Notes: generated by a model not told the origin, from the letters alone. A stretch of 64,000 nucleotides of DNA from Isoetes taiwanensis (GCA_021234155.1 JAJEKV010000082.1:2105377-2169376), one strand, 5' to 3'. Counted from the stretch's first letter, positions 33,093 to 46,721 are shown. Translations and numbers: made by a program.

Positions 33093-35230
33093 GTGGGTGT
33101 TGAGAATTTAGCATCTGTAGAAGGAGCCAGGGCTTCTGATCTTTGTGTAAATGCCATTGGGGCAGTGCGTAGGCTTAAAGCAGGACTATCCGGGGTAGGC
33201 ATTGCCGATTATGAGCATAACATAGCCACGCAGCAGGGGTTGCTACTCGGTGATTGTCTAGATTCTACGATGGAAGAGGCAACAGAGATAACAAAGGGGC
33301 GGGAGCGGGAAGAGAAGAAAAAGATAGTTGGTGATAAACTGGCAGAGCTAAGGAAGAATTCAGCTGCGCTGGTAGAATCTATACTAGCAAAGAACACCAC
33401 GGAGCATACAAATTTAGCGAGGAAAATACAAGGCAATACAGCAATTGGGCATCAAACAAGCGTTACAGGTAAGTCTAATCCAGCTGTTGCTAGTCAAAAT
33501 AATACACAAAATCGTGACAGGACAAATATGGATGTTGAAAACCATAACAACATATGCACACATAAAGGTGCAACTGTATTTGGTGTGACTCAAACACCTA
33601 CACCAAATGTGATAACAACTGTAGAGAAAGGAGCAAGCCATATAATTAAGGGGAAGGGCACAGGTGCAGGTGCGGTGCATCAAACTGATGACAGGGTAGA
33701 TGCTTATCAGGCAGAAAAGGCAGCAGAAAGCATAGGTGGTCATCCAAAAGCTTCAGCGTGGAAAGGACAGGATTCAGTGAGAGTAGTAAATAAGCCGAGA
33801 TTTTCAGAGTGGATTCAGAACCACATTCAAGATAAGAATAGAAGCACAAGAGTCACAGAGGCGCTCCAAATGGTTGAGATGGGCCTCATTCAGAACCTTG
33901 GGACAGAAATTAGAAGCACTAAACCAGGAATGGCCATTGGCACCAACAGAGTTGTGGAGGTAGAAGATAATTTTCCAAAGGGCGTAAATTAATCACGAGG
34001 TGCATAAAAGTATTTAGAAAGCTTGATCTCGCGACTTTCGGTTGTAGGCTTTTTATTGGGGGCTTCCTGGACTGCCAAGATTAAGCACGCGTGGCTATCA
34101 ACACACTTGAAGAGGTTAGGTTTGCCCCAACACCAATCGCTTAAAGGCACCGGGCAACAACTTCTTTTTCTTATTATGTTTGATTGTGAAGCGGCGATAG
34201 ATAGGCTAGTTGCCCGAGCATCACCTTTGCGGGGAGACTTTATTCTCAGACAGTTCTATCGCGTGGGGCTTCTCTCCTAAACAAACCTGCGCTATCAAAA
34301 TCCTATGTTGGTTTGAAATAGAAGATCTACCACCGGACTTGCTAGTTCGAGTTCTTAAAGTCTATTGCTAACACACTAGGCTCATACGTGTCACATTCAA
34401 TTCTTGAAGGAGCCTAGAATCGTGTTGCTATCCCAAAGAACGACATATCCCCAAAGGAGTGACAAATAAAAAGCGGAATGTGTTGCTTTAAATTTTTACT
34501 TAAGCTCATAAATGGATGGGAAATAAGGAGGATGTTCCCCAACTTAGAGATAGAAGGCGTAATCAAGTCCAGGACCACACAAGTGCCAAAGATAACATTG
34601 CCTCGGGCCAAAGATAGAGAGCAGGAAACATTTACTCACTACTGGTGTTACACATAAAGAAATTAATCAAGTGACACTTGAACCTCTCCAAAGGTCTTTG
34701 TCACCCCTCCATTTACACCCACTCTAGAAACAATATTTGCCATCTCCCCATTCTCACCCATTCCACGAAAATATGTTTGAAAATATGCCTCATAATAGAC
34801 CAAAATCCAAAGAGGACATCCCAATCGGGGAGGTTAGGTGGCAAGTGGTAGCCTCCAAACCACGGTACAAGAGCTAGAAATATTGCCAGGAAGTTCAGAG
34901 GCTCCCAAAACACAATGGCCTTAAAAAATACAGAGGTTCCACAGCCATTGTCATCGTTGTCTAAATATATCATGGAGGCAACTTCTGTAGAGAAGGGGGA
35001 GCTTGCGGTACAACGAGCAAAGATACCGTGATGTGTGGCACCCAAAAATGGCTTTGGTGATACACAAGGATAACCGAAAGGGTCAGAAATAGATCTGACA
35101 GATGGCGTGGAAATGTTGCATAACCCATTCGCTCTAATAGGCAAGAAGAATAAGATGGATACAAATGTGTATGTAGACAGCATGGGTGAGATGAAAAGAA
35201 AAAAAGCCTCAACCCCCTCTTTTAGCAACC
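33093..35230 (+). pseudogene. LINE ORF1 (DUF4283-like), decayed
   Basis: A 299-codon frame (33,093-33,992) gives a Lys/Glu/Asn-rich, poorly conserved N-terminal part. Downstream, broken frames at 34,023-34,600 still show a DUF4283-type pattern: VVGFLLGASW, then around 34,317 EIEDLPPDLL followed by LKSIANTLGSYV. This domain of plant LINE ORF1 binds nucleic acid and is normally followed by a CCHC knuckle, which I could not find. Stops are frequent from 34,280 on. Confidence 0.6.
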
Positions 35231-35309
35231 CCGCTGGTGGTGAGTTGCTATTGAAGGGAAACTAGATGTGGAAAATAGAGGTGTTGGCCATACTCTTAAA
35301 ACTCATAAT

Positions 35310-36005
35310 GAATTTCAAAATCGTGGAGCTGGAATATCGGAGGAGTAAAGTCTTGGAGTTTAAAAAGCAACAGGCTTTCACTAGCACTAAAAGAGAGTGA
35401 GCAGCGGATATCATATGTTTTCAAGAACACAAGTGTAAGAAGGAGGAAGCTGATGTCCTGTTTAAAATAATAGGGAATGAGTATGTTGGAATTGTCTCGG
35501 CAAAGGAAAAATCTAGTGCAGGTACCTTAATCGCATGGAAAAATACGGTTAAGGTGACAACATCTATGTCAGATAGATTTGGAAGGTGGTCCATCATTGT
35601 ATGGCAGCAGAACAACCAATCATGGGGAATTTTAAATATTTACGCGCATAACAATCCTAGGGGAAGAGGTGCACTATGGGCCTCCCTCAGACATAAAATC
35701 AAAAGTCTTGGTAATCATATAGCATGGTTAATGCTGGGCGATTTTAATATGGTGGAGACATCAGAAGACAGACGTGGTGCAACATCTGACATTGTTAATG
35801 GTTTTGAAAAAGAGCAGTGGGATAAATTGATAGACGCCGGTGGATTTAGTGAGCTGGAGGGGGATAAAGGTTTCACATGGTGCAATGGTTGGGTGGGACA
35901 GGGTAGAGCTTACGCTAGACATGACAGGTGTTACGTGAATTACAATACACTCGCCACTTCCCCAACTCTTCGTAGAGTAAACTGCACCGACAATGCGATA
36001 TGATA
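35310..36005 (+). pseudogene. LINE APE-type endonuclease
   Basis: The start SWNIGGVKSWSL, the Glu motif ADIICFQEHK (~35,405) and LMLGDFNMVE (~35,735) identify the apurinic-type endonuclease that nicks target DNA. ARHDRCYV stands where relatives have ARLDR. The last catalytic motif, normally SDH, reads TDN near 35,990, so the enzyme is probably dead as well as frame-broken near 35,400. Confidence 0.85.
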
Positions 36006-36157
36006 TTTGATCATAATCCTCAGGTAATTTCATGCCAGGAATGTAGGAAAAAAGTCTCAAGAACAGTGTTTAAAATGAATATCAAGTATCTGAAAGAGCC
36101 TGCTTTTACTGCAAATGCAAAGAAATTTGGCAAGCGGCATTTATAAAAGACTCAGGC

Positions 36158-38155
36158 ATGAAGGCCTTAACGACAGCACTAGCAAATATTAAGCAATTTG
36201 CTAAACTGTGTGGGAGAGAAAAAGTACAGGAGGAGAGAGAATCTTTGGACAAACTATACAGTCAATTGACAACCCTCAGAGCAGCGGGTTCCAATGATGG
36301 TACAGAAGAGAAAAAATTATTGGATGAGATTAAAAAGTCAGAGGAGACTAAGACTGTCGAGAACAGAAGCAAGGCAGGTTTAACTTGTCTTAGGCAAGCA
36401 GATAAATGCTCTAAGTTTTTCTTTAAGGCTGCCAAGCAGAAGAGATGGTCAACAGCATTATCTAGCATTACACTTGATGATGGGTCAATACTAAAAAGTT
36501 GTGATGGGCTTCATAAGTTTCTTCACGATCACTTTCAAAGCTTCTTCGGTGAGAAGCGTATGCCGTTCCAGGACGAGTTTGAAGAGTTAGTGGTTTCCAA
36601 GGTGTCTCCAGTCATAACAAATGAGCAACACCAAATGTTGAGCCGCCCACTATCTATAGATGATTTGCATCAGGCAGTCATCGCCCTCGACAAAGAGAAG
36701 TGTCCAGGGATGGATGGGATTCCAATAGAGTTTTTTCAGGTTTATTGGGAATGGATTAAAACTGATGTATTCTCAGCTTATACAGACTTCCAACAAGCAG
36801 ACCACCTAGACCCCAAGCTAAATACAGGTTGTATCGTTTTGATTCCAAAGGGAAAAGACCCACGTACTATCAATGACTGGAGACCCATCACATTGCTGTC
36901 GGCATTCTATAAGATAATAGCAAAGGGAATGGCAGAGAAAATAAAGCTCATACTTGCAGAAACTATCTCCCCCGTCCAGTCAGGTTTTCTCCCAGGAAGG
37001 AACATTTTGCACAATATAGCAGCAGCTTTTGAGGGTATGTATTGGGCTAAAAACACAGGTCAAAAAGTAGCTTACATCAAATTGGATTTTACTAAGGCAT
37101 ATGATAGTATCAGATGGAGCTTTTTATATAAAATGCTGTTAAAATTGGGTTCCGGGGAATTTTTTACTGGAAGTGTTAAGAGATTACTCCACTCTGCACG
37201 GGCCTCTGTTCTTCTCAACGGGGAATCCTCTCCTATATTCGTCATCGAAAGAGGCATTAGACAGGGATGCCCACTAGCCCCATTTTTATTTAACATAGCA
37301 GCAGAAGCTTTTTCACAACTATTTCTACAAGCCTCAAGGGATGATCTAGTAGAAGGTCTTCAAATGGGGGATGGATCTCAGCAGATATGCAATCAATACG
37401 CAGATGACTCTTTTTTGTTTCTAGTAGCGGGAGGAGAGCAATCTAAAGAATGCCGGTCGGTTGTTAGATACTTTCTCCTTGGCCTCGGGATGTCTCATCA
37501 AGCTGGAAGAAATGCTTTCGGCAAGAATGGGGGAGGGAAGGACCACATCCGGTGTGTTTAGAGCCTCCGGTGGAAAATCATAAAATTTGGGGAGTATTCT
37601 AACCTTCTTGGAATCGATTGGGAATTAAAGTACCCTCAACAAAAGTATGGGATGAGATGATATTAGGATTACTGAAGCATCCTGAATTGGTGGAAAGTCG
37701 CAAAACTATCCTTTGGTGGCGGGATAGTAGTAGCGAAGCATGTCTTTGCAAAGACGCACATCTATGTCTCATCTCTCCTCATAGCCCCACCAGAGAAAGT
37801 AAAAGAAATGGAAGGGACAATTAGAAACTTTGTGTGGGGAGGCAACGAGGAAGGAGCACTAGTGAAAATCGCATGGTGGAAATGTAAAAGAGATAAGGAA
37901 GAAGGGGGAATAGGCATGATTGACTTAGCCCTACAAATCAAAATACTAGTAGCCAAATTCATGTGGAATATTTTAGAGGAGAAAACGAAGTCACCAGGCC
38001 TCCAACTCATAGCGCAGACCATATGTTTCTCCTGCACACATGCTAAAGTATCAGCACAAGTATCTCTTCCATGGTCTCTATTTTATGGCTTGAAACCAAG
38101 TTCTGAGGCCTCACCGTTCTTAATATCTAGCATAATAACAGGGGGTTACTTTTAA
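36158..38155 (+). pseudogene. LINE reverse transcriptase
   Basis: The main frame (36,158-37,561) holds CPGMDGIPIEFFQ, LIPKGKDPRTINDWRPI, SGFLPGRNILHN, KLDFTKAYDSI, RGIRQGCPLAP and the catalytic NQYADDSFLF (~37,385-37,415). A frameshift after 37,480 ends it. The thumb and connection part continues in other frames to 38,155 (FVWGGNEEGALVKIAWWKC, GGIGMIDLALQ). The sequence then leaves the LINE. Confidence 0.92.
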
Positions 38156-39064
38156 ATTTTTATATGTTTTTTCACATGGTTTTTCTATGATTTCGTTGTT
38201 GTATTCGTTGAGCTGTACTAAACAGTATTTCTAGAGTGCACCCTTTATGGGCCGTTAATTTTTGTTGGCTGAAACGATCCAAGGGTTGTTGTCTTTCTTT
38301 ACATGTGTTTGTGCATGAACATTGCGCACGTGTATGCATGTGCATGTGCACGTGCATGCGTGTGCCTGTGCATGTGTATGCATGTGTGCATGTGCATGTG
38401 TACTGTGCATGTGCAAGTGCATGCCCAAGTGCATGTGCATGTGTGCATGCCCTCTTGGATTCTTGTTGCCGGAGTAGATTTTTGCTGACGGAAGGTTATC
38501 ACGAGATGGATTCTTTGCTCACACTTACAAAGGTATTTGTTTTTTTAATGTTTTTTCAGTTAGCATAATGGTTTTTTTTACAAGGTATTGGTTTCCTGGT
38601 TCTACAATGCAATGCTATAAAACCCGCCTTTGTTTCCTTCCCTTTGCCTGTTCTAAGATTTGCTGCAGATTCAAAAAGAGTTTAGAGTTTAGGTCCTCTG
38701 TTTGTTTTCAATTTCTTGGATATTCCTGGCCTGCCGGATTGTTCATAGCAGCCAGCCTTCAGCTTCAATCAACAAACGGATTCTTGTGCATGCAACAGGC
38801 GGATTATTCCACGCCCTTTTCTAAGTCGTGCAAATCAGCCAAACAGTGGCCATAAGAATGCATTTATATTGTAGGTTTGGAACTTTAATAAAACCAGAAG
38901 GTGAATCATGCATTACATCTAAGCTCGAGATGGAGCATCCAAAATCATATGGATTGATAAACAATGGTTTCATTGTGAAATAAAAATAGTTGTAGCTGAA
39001 GTAACAACATGTGAAATGCTAAAAGAGCAAGCTTGCTTTAAAACCTCTACCCTTGATCTCGCTT
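38156..39064. other. foreign or LINE-derived DNA inside the LINE, with CATGTG-type microsatellite
   Basis: From 38,318 to 38,452 GTGCATGTGCATG-type repeats dominate; the Cys/His/Met-rich frames there are artefacts. Near 38,915-38,965 a short LINE-like piece (DGASKIIWIDKQWF) reappears, so part of this interval is probably old LINE sequence broken by insertions. Confidence 0.5.
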
Positions 39065-40590
39065 CACCAACTGTTGCAGGAAACCTACTCCACATCACCA
39101 AACTGGCCGATTCTCTTCATCTATTAAACCAAAGCCAGACAGTCCGTGAGAAAGTGTCACTGGTTCTTTATGAACCTCACCAATTGTTACTGCAGAGTAA
39201 TGTTGATGTTGTTGTCTTCCATGCAATGGTTTGTGAATAAAACATTATTGTCGAGCATATCAATGTCTAAAGCTTTTATTTTATTCAATTTTATTTCGCT
39301 ACTAAAGGTTTGTGAATAAAACATTATTGTAGAGCATATCAGTGTTTAAAGCTTTTATTTGATTCAATTTTATTTCACTAGTAAAATTCTATTTTCTAAA
39401 TTAATATCAATCTAACCAATTTCTTTCCTTTATGTTCATGCAGACTATAGAATCTCCCAATCCATCAATTCCACATGACAAGTAAATTAGGTGATTTGAA
39501 ATGCAAACTTTGGAGGTTTGAATTGAGCAATATAATCATAATCTACCATGCTTTGGTTTCTTTCTTGCTAGATCATGGAAGGATATCAAGCCTACAAGCT
39601 GGTATTATCTGCTTATCATGTGAAGCATTGACGTTCTTGGACTTGTTTTCTGATTGTTGGTGTGGAAATTTTTTACATTGCTGATGAGTAGTGCCCTCCT
39701 CCAAGTTTGTACCATACCAGATGGCTACATGAAATTGAACTAATGTCTGCTACTCACGCGGAACATTTGATGTCCTTAGATTTGTCACTTGTGTGGAATT
39801 TTTTACATTGCTGATGAATAGTTTTATCTAGATCAACAGGTCCGATAACATGTTTTACCATAAATGATGTAATATTATTCTATAATGTTTTAACTTGTGC
39901 GTTAAGATTCTCATGTAACTGATGGTATGGCAGTGTTTATAGCCAAGATATATGTAACATCTGCTTATGTGGCTGCTGCAATGGTTTACCTAGTGTTCAA
40001 CTGCATGATTAGCTAATCAAAAAGCCGTTAGAAGAAAGGGGACCTTCAGCACAACGATGCATAAATAGCAAATTACCATATTCTTACAGTTGTTTATTTT
40101 TTGGCACTTATGTACTTACATAAACAACCTCTATAGTGTATATTTCTTGGCACTTACACACTTACATAAACAGGCTAACTAGCCCATAAAGTTTACCTAT
40201 GTTTGCTTTAGTTAGGGCCCGAAGGGCCCAAAAAAAAAATTTAATATAACAATCAACACACAACTACCATTAACATTATTAACACAAACCATTGCATTTA
40301 ACACATTTAAATTAAAATCCCCCTTAAACCCCCTTTGGTTTAGGTGTATATTCACACGGGGGGTTACGTAGGGCAGCGAGAGCCCCAAAAACATATTTAC
40401 AATACATGTACAAAATTAACACCATTAAGTACATTCTCTCAAACCTTATAGTATTTTGCAAACCTTAATATACAGTATACAAAAACTTGTACATGCATAC
40501 CCCACAAACGAGGAACGCTATGTACGGTCCAGATCTTGGAATAAAGGGCCAGTTTGGTGATGTGGAGTAGGTTTCCTGCAACAGTTGGTG
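39065..40590. mobile_element. 1,526-bp non-coding element with perfect 44-bp terminal inverted repeats
   Basis: 39,065-39,108 (CACCAACTGTTGCAGG...) is the exact reverse complement of 40,547-40,590. The interior is AT-rich and has no transposase-like frame. Neighbouring sequence on the right (from about 40,600) is LINE coding DNA. I see no target duplication, so a transposon with such ends and a local inverted duplication are both possible. Confidence 0.6.
39228..39385 (+). repeat. 79-bp tandem duplication
   Basis: Copies at 39,228-39,306 and 39,307-39,385 begin GGTTTGTGAATAAAACATTA and differ at a handful of positions. Confidence 0.9.
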
Positions 40591-41279
40591 ACGTGGTGAA
40601 AAAGCTCTTCACATTGAATATCAGTAATTGTGCAGCGAGTACTACTCCACCATGGTGGATCCCAGTCAACTACTGCAATAAGAATGGTCCTTTGGCCCTT
40701 TTAGCTGACATCAGAGTGGTGAGAAGATGGATCAGCTGTGGCATTGGTTCGTGTGCAATGTGGTATGAAGGTGGTCAGTTAACAGAGTGGATGGTATTCA
40801 AGTAGAAATTCGGCCTCCAAAATAACGACAAAACAATGTGGGAATGTATTGCAGTAAGTCTTTCAAACCACATAAATAGCACGAGTAAGAAACCTTGGGT
40901 TCTCGATCAATCTTTGCAGGCGGGGTCATTTGTGAAATCAACATATAAGCGTATGAAGACAAAAGGCACTTTATCGCTACCAGCTCAATGGAATGTGCAA
41001 GTCACTGACACACAGTTGGTGGAAATTTGGAGGGGTGTATGGATAAAACTTCTCTCTCCCCGAGTGAATACTTTTTTATGGCAAGTAATTCATAGGGTTC
41101 CTATGGTAAACAGAAGGGTATCCAAATTCAAAGCTGACGTGAGCCCTCTATGTCCATTGTGCAAGATGGATGAAGAGTCTCTGGAACATTGCTTAGTAGA
41201 GTGCTTCGACACGCAAGTTGTGTGGTCGTCTTTGCATGGATATGTTCAACGCTACTGGGGACCAACGATCTCCTTCTAG
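40591..41279 (+). pseudogene. LINE C-terminal zf-RVT domain
   Basis: NGPLALLADIRVVRRWI, then WRGVWIKLLSPRVNTFLWQ and SPLCPLCKMDEESLEHCLVEC: the C-P-L-C...H-x(3)-C pattern is the zinc-binding zf-RVT end of plant LINE ORF2. A stop at 40,803 splits it. 41,280-41,644 is 3' untranslated sequence with a residual WxxWKxRN-type C-terminus in another frame (around 41,355). Confidence 0.88.
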
Positions 41280-41670
41280 GTAGATATCCGATTAGAATGG
41301 CCGGTCTCAAAAGCATAAAGCTTTTCATATTGTCAGATCATGGGCATTATGGGTCATATGGAAAAGGCGTAATTCTTTCACTCTAGGCAAAGATGCATAT
41401 ACTACACCCACACAAATACTGCACATGCTCATAGAGAAGCTTAGAAAGTTCAAGTGTGTGGTCGAAGGTGATGTTTCCCTTGTTTGGGAGACTTTCATCA
41501 AGCTACCACCTTAAGAAGAAGGCATCTACATCCATTCTAAAAGGGCTTTGTAGCTATCCCCTCTTCAAACTTGTTCAGGAGGGTGTCTATCTGCTATAAG
41601 GTTGTGTAATAGTTTACCTATAAATGGAAAATTCTTTATCCTTCAAAAAAAAAAAAAAAAAAAAAAAAAA

Positions 41671-44600
41671 ACATGATATTTGGAAAGATCAATCTAATCT
41701 CTTCTTTTCTCCTTGAACTGGCATCTCAAGAGTAATGTTGCTCTCTCTCCCTTTTTTTTTTTCTCTTTCTTCGAAGAGAGAATGACTAGAGCAATGGAAT
41801 ACAAGAGTGGTGTGTGTGTTTTGACTAGGAAAATTTTTGCCTGACATTGTTTGGATTTTCAAATGATGATGGTCTAGGCAAGGAATGAGAAATGATATAC
41901 ATAATGGCAAAAGAATAGCGTTCCATGGGGTAGGGCTAGATGAAGTTTTAGCTTAAGAATAAAGTATCAAGGATTGAAATAAAGAACTAGTCAAAAGCAC
42001 GTTTGATTACTTTGCATATCAAATTGTAGGATATGGTCTCGGTAGGAACAAGGGCTATTACAAGAATGCATGGAAGGACAAGAGCTATCACAATATGTAA
42101 TGTTTAATTAGACATTTGGGAATTCAAATAGATGGTATTCAAAGCAGATTATTTGCTTGGGAGTTGTCAATTTGTAGATTATTATGTCAATTTAGAAAGT
42201 TTGCACTGATGCGCAAGGAAGGCAAATTCAAACAAGCATAACAGAAGTGTACACAAAAATTATAAGGTATTCTTTTGGTGTTCTATATCCATCTGACATT
42301 GATTGTTTATAATATCATGAAATAACTACCATAATGGCCATTGTTGGTGTAGCTATTTCACCTGTAAGTTGTATAAGCCATATAAGTACATGCATATTTA
42401 CTCCTTAATTGATAACCTTATGGTCAAAGAACCTACCTTCAAAGTGTAACAATTTGTGCATTGCATTAGCTGCAATCACAATAGACATTGATATTTTATT
42501 TCGCATATAGCCCTCCAGGATACTCTCCGTGATGTCTTTCTTATGCACTCATCAACTTAAACTGCCTCCAATCTTCGACAACTAATCTCAGATCATTCAA
42601 CATTCTTGCAAGCCCCATGCAGCAGAAACGCGCTAGCAACCATTCTCAGAATCTCATTACTTGGAGGTTGACCATTCTGAACTAGAGTTTTAAATTGCCA
42701 TGCATGGTATAGCAGAAGATAATTGCATCTTAGTTTTGTACTTCATCCACCAGATTTATAATGGCAAAATACTGTCATGGAAATCCTAGACATACATTTT
42801 GGTACTCATGGGGTCTAAGCCTGGCTTACAGTTGATCAGACTTTAGTACCAAATTGCTTGCTTCACAAATATAATACAAATGTAACATGTCTAGTGACAT
42901 CAAAATGGTTAATTGCCTGCATCTTCCAAGGCATAGTGTATTGAAAGCAAAAAAGGAACATAGCCTTACTTACAATTGTAGCTAGAATTTTAATTGTTGT
43001 AGCATCATATAAGCAATGACAAATGGGGAAACCATACTAGATACTAATTTTGTGATTGATTGTAACGGATCATAGGCCCTGCCTAATCTTGGCCTTTTAT
43101 ATGTGCTATGATACAAGCCCATAACAAAAAGCCATTACACATCTGCCACCTATGTGAATCTTGCTTGACAATATCTTTGGCATCCACAGCCATGTGTACT
43201 GTGCAGCAACAGAACTATGGCTGGAAAAGAGGATATTAAAAGTAATGCCTTCAATAAATATTAATTTTTTTGGGCAATTCCTTCTTGTACTTCCAGTTCA
43301 ACTCCTGGATCCTAATTTTGACTCATAAACCTCAATTGGTATTTAAGAAATTGAAGTATTCGATGCTCTAATGATAGATGAGACTACTTACAACACATAT
43401 TGCCAATAGAAAAAGGATGAATAGCTAATTAACATGTAGTATAAAAAATGTTATAAAGCCAAAGATCAAAATCAATAATTTGTCCTGCCTTTAGTCCACC
43501 ATGACTTGGCAGATGTCATGAGGCAATTACACTAGTAAGGTAAACATTGCAACTTGACAACCAAGCATGAAGCCTATTTATACCAGCAATGTTTGACCTA
43601 GATCATTGATTTCACAATGGACCATCCTCATGATAGATACATTCTCAGAGCAGAAAATGATGGAGAAGTTGGGTGCAACAATTCATCTTGCCCATGACAG
43701 AAGGCAGAAGGCAAATTTTCCTTCAAACTTCATAAACCAACAGAAAAACAAAATGGGAATAACGACTCAAAGATACCTTGAGTAGTCTGGATACTTGTTG
43801 ATGCACCGATCCTTGAACCAAACAATGCAGTGAAGGAATTGGCCTTTACCTGACTCACAACATTAAATTTATCTTGTAGAATGAATAAGAAACTGGCACT
43901 TAGAAAATACCTAAGGAAAGTGGCCGGGCAGTTCTGGATGCCCCGCAATTCAATAAAGGAAATGGTGTATAGCCCATTATCTGCTTCGAAAATTTGATCT
44001 AGGTTGATCACAATATTGTCTGAAGTTGTTATGGTTAGAGTAAGAAAGCAAATACTATGTACAAATTGTTGCTCGCACTTCCATCAAACTTGAGGAATTT
44101 GAGAAGGAAGTTTGACGCTGGGGAAAGCTTAGGCTAGCAGAGAATTGAGGAAAACGTGTTAGGAGCCATGCATTTTCCTCCTATTTTCTATCACTACATG
44201 TAGTTGTTTGATTTGTCAGTAGTTTGTAGAAGAGCAACTATACTTGTTGATAGTTGTTGGATGAACTTCAAAGGATTATACGTCATGTTTAATGATTAAA
44301 AAAATTCTAATGTATGCATCTAATGAAATCCTAATGTATGAATCTAATGAAATCCTTTTATGGCTAGCTCATTCGACAATGTATAAATTTTAAAAGATCC
44401 TTTAATGCTGGCTCATTGTGCATTACCAGAGCTCGAATAACAACCTATTTACGACATGTCAGGCCTACAAATATTGCTAAAGTATGTGATGTCATTTGCA
44501 AGATTTTTTAATGTAGCAAATTTAAGAAATCCTTTATAGCTTAGCTCATTTTACATTGCCCGAGCGTGAATGACAACATGTTCACCACCTCTGATGTTAT

Positions 44601-44780
44601 GCCAATTCATTCTGCACCACCAGAGCCAAATGAAAACATTTTCACTTGTCTAATGTTATGTAAGGTTTAACGTCTTTAAGAGCGAGAGTTTTCACCTAAT
44701 AAAAATAGATCTAATGAAATTGCCTAGTTCTATTGAAATTGCCTTGGGTGGATTGTGTCAAACTGTTAAACTAACTGTAA
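41671..44780. other. AT-rich spacer; possible exon at 43,730-44,011 (-)
   Basis: On the minus strand around 43,940-44,011 a protein-like stretch (NLDQIFEADNGLYTISF) ends near a CTTAG|GTATTT donor-like word, and a second small block ends at GTCAG|GTAAAG. They could be exons of a host gene but I recognise nothing. The rest is low in coding signal. Confidence 0.35.
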
Positions 44781-45550
44781 ACAGAATAGAATAGAATAGA
44801 ATAGAATAGAATAGAATAGAATAGAATAGAATAGAATAGAATAGAATAGAATAGTTTTTTAAACGTCCACGGAGACCAATAGGTCATGGGACCCATACAA
44901 TGGGCTAGTACAATCATTACTACTAGGATTAAAAAACCCCTGCCTCGAAAGGTTTTCAAGGGAAAAACCTTTGCAGTAATGATGATACTAGACAAGCTTA
45001 GATAATGATTACTGAGGGCTCAGTAATTGCAGACGTTTATCTAGAACCTCAAGTATGTATAATGCCAAGTCATGCAGAGATGGTGCACTGAGAAGTTGTG
45101 GAAGCGTGGAATGGAATGCTAAGGTCGAAAAATGATTCCGGACTATCTCAAAAGCAGGGCAACTTCGAGGAAGAGTATGGCTTTCATCTTCAATAACACA
45201 TGGCGGCAGCGAGGCACATAGTCTCGCTTCGCCGCGGCAATTGCGGGCCGCTCCCATCTACATCTCAATCAAGTAGCTGTGGGACCCCATGCGAATTGAT
45301 GCAATAGCTACAAGCTTGTTCCTGGACAATGAAGCAAGCAAATAAGCTTGGGGCCCTGGTGCCAAAGTGGGATTTATGTGTGCATGATAATGACCAGTTT
45401 TCACTTGGGCCAAAGTAACTGCGTCCCATATCTTTTGAGAAAAACGACCATTAAGATATTGTTGCAAAAGCTCAGGATCAGAACTGGCAAGCATCAGACA
45501 ATATAGAACTGAGAAACATATTCTCTCTGATTGCATAAAGCAGGGCATGA
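44781..45550 (-). mobile_element. 5'-truncated LINE (second family) with (TTCTA)n tail
   Basis: On the minus strand a C-terminal ORF2 relic (45,258-45,548, then 45,009-45,257) contains RNKLVAIASIRMGSHSYLIE and EDESHTLPRSCPAF. A 3' untranslated region with GGTCTCCGTGGACGTTTAAA follows, then about 14 units of the pentanucleotide at 44,783-44,854. The same EDESHT block and the same 3' region occur in the fragment at 56.3-57.5 kb, so they are one family. Confidence 0.8.
44783..44854. repeat. (AGAAT)n microsatellite, LINE tail
   Basis: About fourteen uninterrupted pentanucleotide units form the 3' tail of the minus-strand LINE. Confidence 0.95.
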
Positions 45551-46717
45551 AAATAGCAACTTATCAAAACTCTTCTTGGTACATCTTACTCTTCCAAACT
45601 TGTATAAGCATGTGGAAACTTGTATAAGCATGTGGAAATTCTCCTGTAAAAGATAGTTCTTTGAGTAAATGGCTGCCCATATCAATGGTCAGGTTGATAA
45701 TATCAAGCCAGTGCCAAAATATTCGGAAAATGATGTATGCACATATGCATCTTTGTGTGCAGCCACTGAAAATGAGGAACAATTTAACATAGGAATAGAC
45801 CATCCAACAGTATTAAATATATAAAAATGATTGAATACATGATATTAGAATGACGCTTGCAAATGCTTCCAAACACATATGCAATCTATGACAAGCAGAA
45901 TAAGTTATTGTCATATATGTCATCACTATTCAACACTATAAATATAAGACACATTGAGGGCATGACAATTGGAATGACGAAAACTATGAATTTACCATGC
46001 ATTGAAGACAAAGATGTCATTGAATAGCAGTAAGGCAAAACAAGCTTGCCCTAGATAGCAAGCAACCGTTGTGAGAATACATGGTGTATATAAACTCCAT
46101 TCCCAGGCAAAATGTGTGCAGTAAGTTTGGGATTCATATGCAGTAAGATGCAATGATCCTGTTGTGGCATTGGCATGGCAGTGGTCTTTCTTTAGCATGG
46201 GAATAGTTTGCGACTTGTGACTGTACACATCTAGCATTGAGTTTGGCTTAAACATCTGAACTCTCGAACAAGAGCCACAAAAATGGATTAAAGAGCTTGA
46301 TATTTTAGCTCGAGGATTGGAGAGATCAGAATTTAACTTGAGCAAAGCCAAGGTAATTAAACCGCTAAATATAATCTAGTGCAAATTGGCCAGATTAATT
46401 CTAGTGCAGAATCTGCAAAAGCAAGCATGGATAGTCTCGACTATTTCTTCTCTAATAGAGAACCTGAGCTGAAGGCTAGTTTCTTAATGAAACGGTGACT
46501 CCCCAGAGAATACTGTACCCAAATTTGTTGAAGGTTTGAGCTACCATAGTATCCAGATATGATCCGATCTTCACCACAAAGAGTAAGTAGGCCAGAGTTA
46601 TAGCTAGATTTTGGGTCTGAAATTCCTCCCCATCCTAATGTATTTTTCGATATTTGTTGGTTTCAATCTTGGCTGCAGCCTGCTGCCTACTTACAGCTCT
46701 GATTAACTATTGTAGAG
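45551..46717. other. AT-rich spacer
   Basis: It contains a 20-bp exact tandem duplication at 45,598-45,637 (ACTTGTATAAGCATGTGGAA). A minus-strand frame at 45,992-46,351 is unrecognised. Confidence 0.5.
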
Positions 46718-46721
46718 CAAT

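Larger units (their letters stand above)
32700..41670 (+). mobile_element. L1-type LINE, decayed, interrupted between 38.2 and 40.6 kb
   Basis: Domain order is ORF1 with a DUF4283-like part, APE endonuclease, reverse transcriptase and zf-RVT, ending in 26 A at 41,645-41,670. That is the plant L1 layout. Frameshifts and stops are spread over the whole length. The coding sequence stops at 38,155 and clear zf-RVT sequence returns only at about 40,591, with foreign DNA between. The 5' limit is uncertain and no target duplication was found. Confidence 0.85.

Noticed and set aside
38255-38502. Cys/His/Met-rich open frames
   Set aside because: They translate the CATGTG-type microsatellite on both strands.
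40214-40238. Intrinsic terminator (GGGCCC hairpin next to an A/T run)
   Set aside because: There is no gene in the right orientation next to it and the sequence context is eukaryotic nuclear DNA.
45992-46351. Minus-strand frame of 119 codons as a host gene
   Set aside because: No family, no convincing splice sites, and the opposite strand is also partly open.
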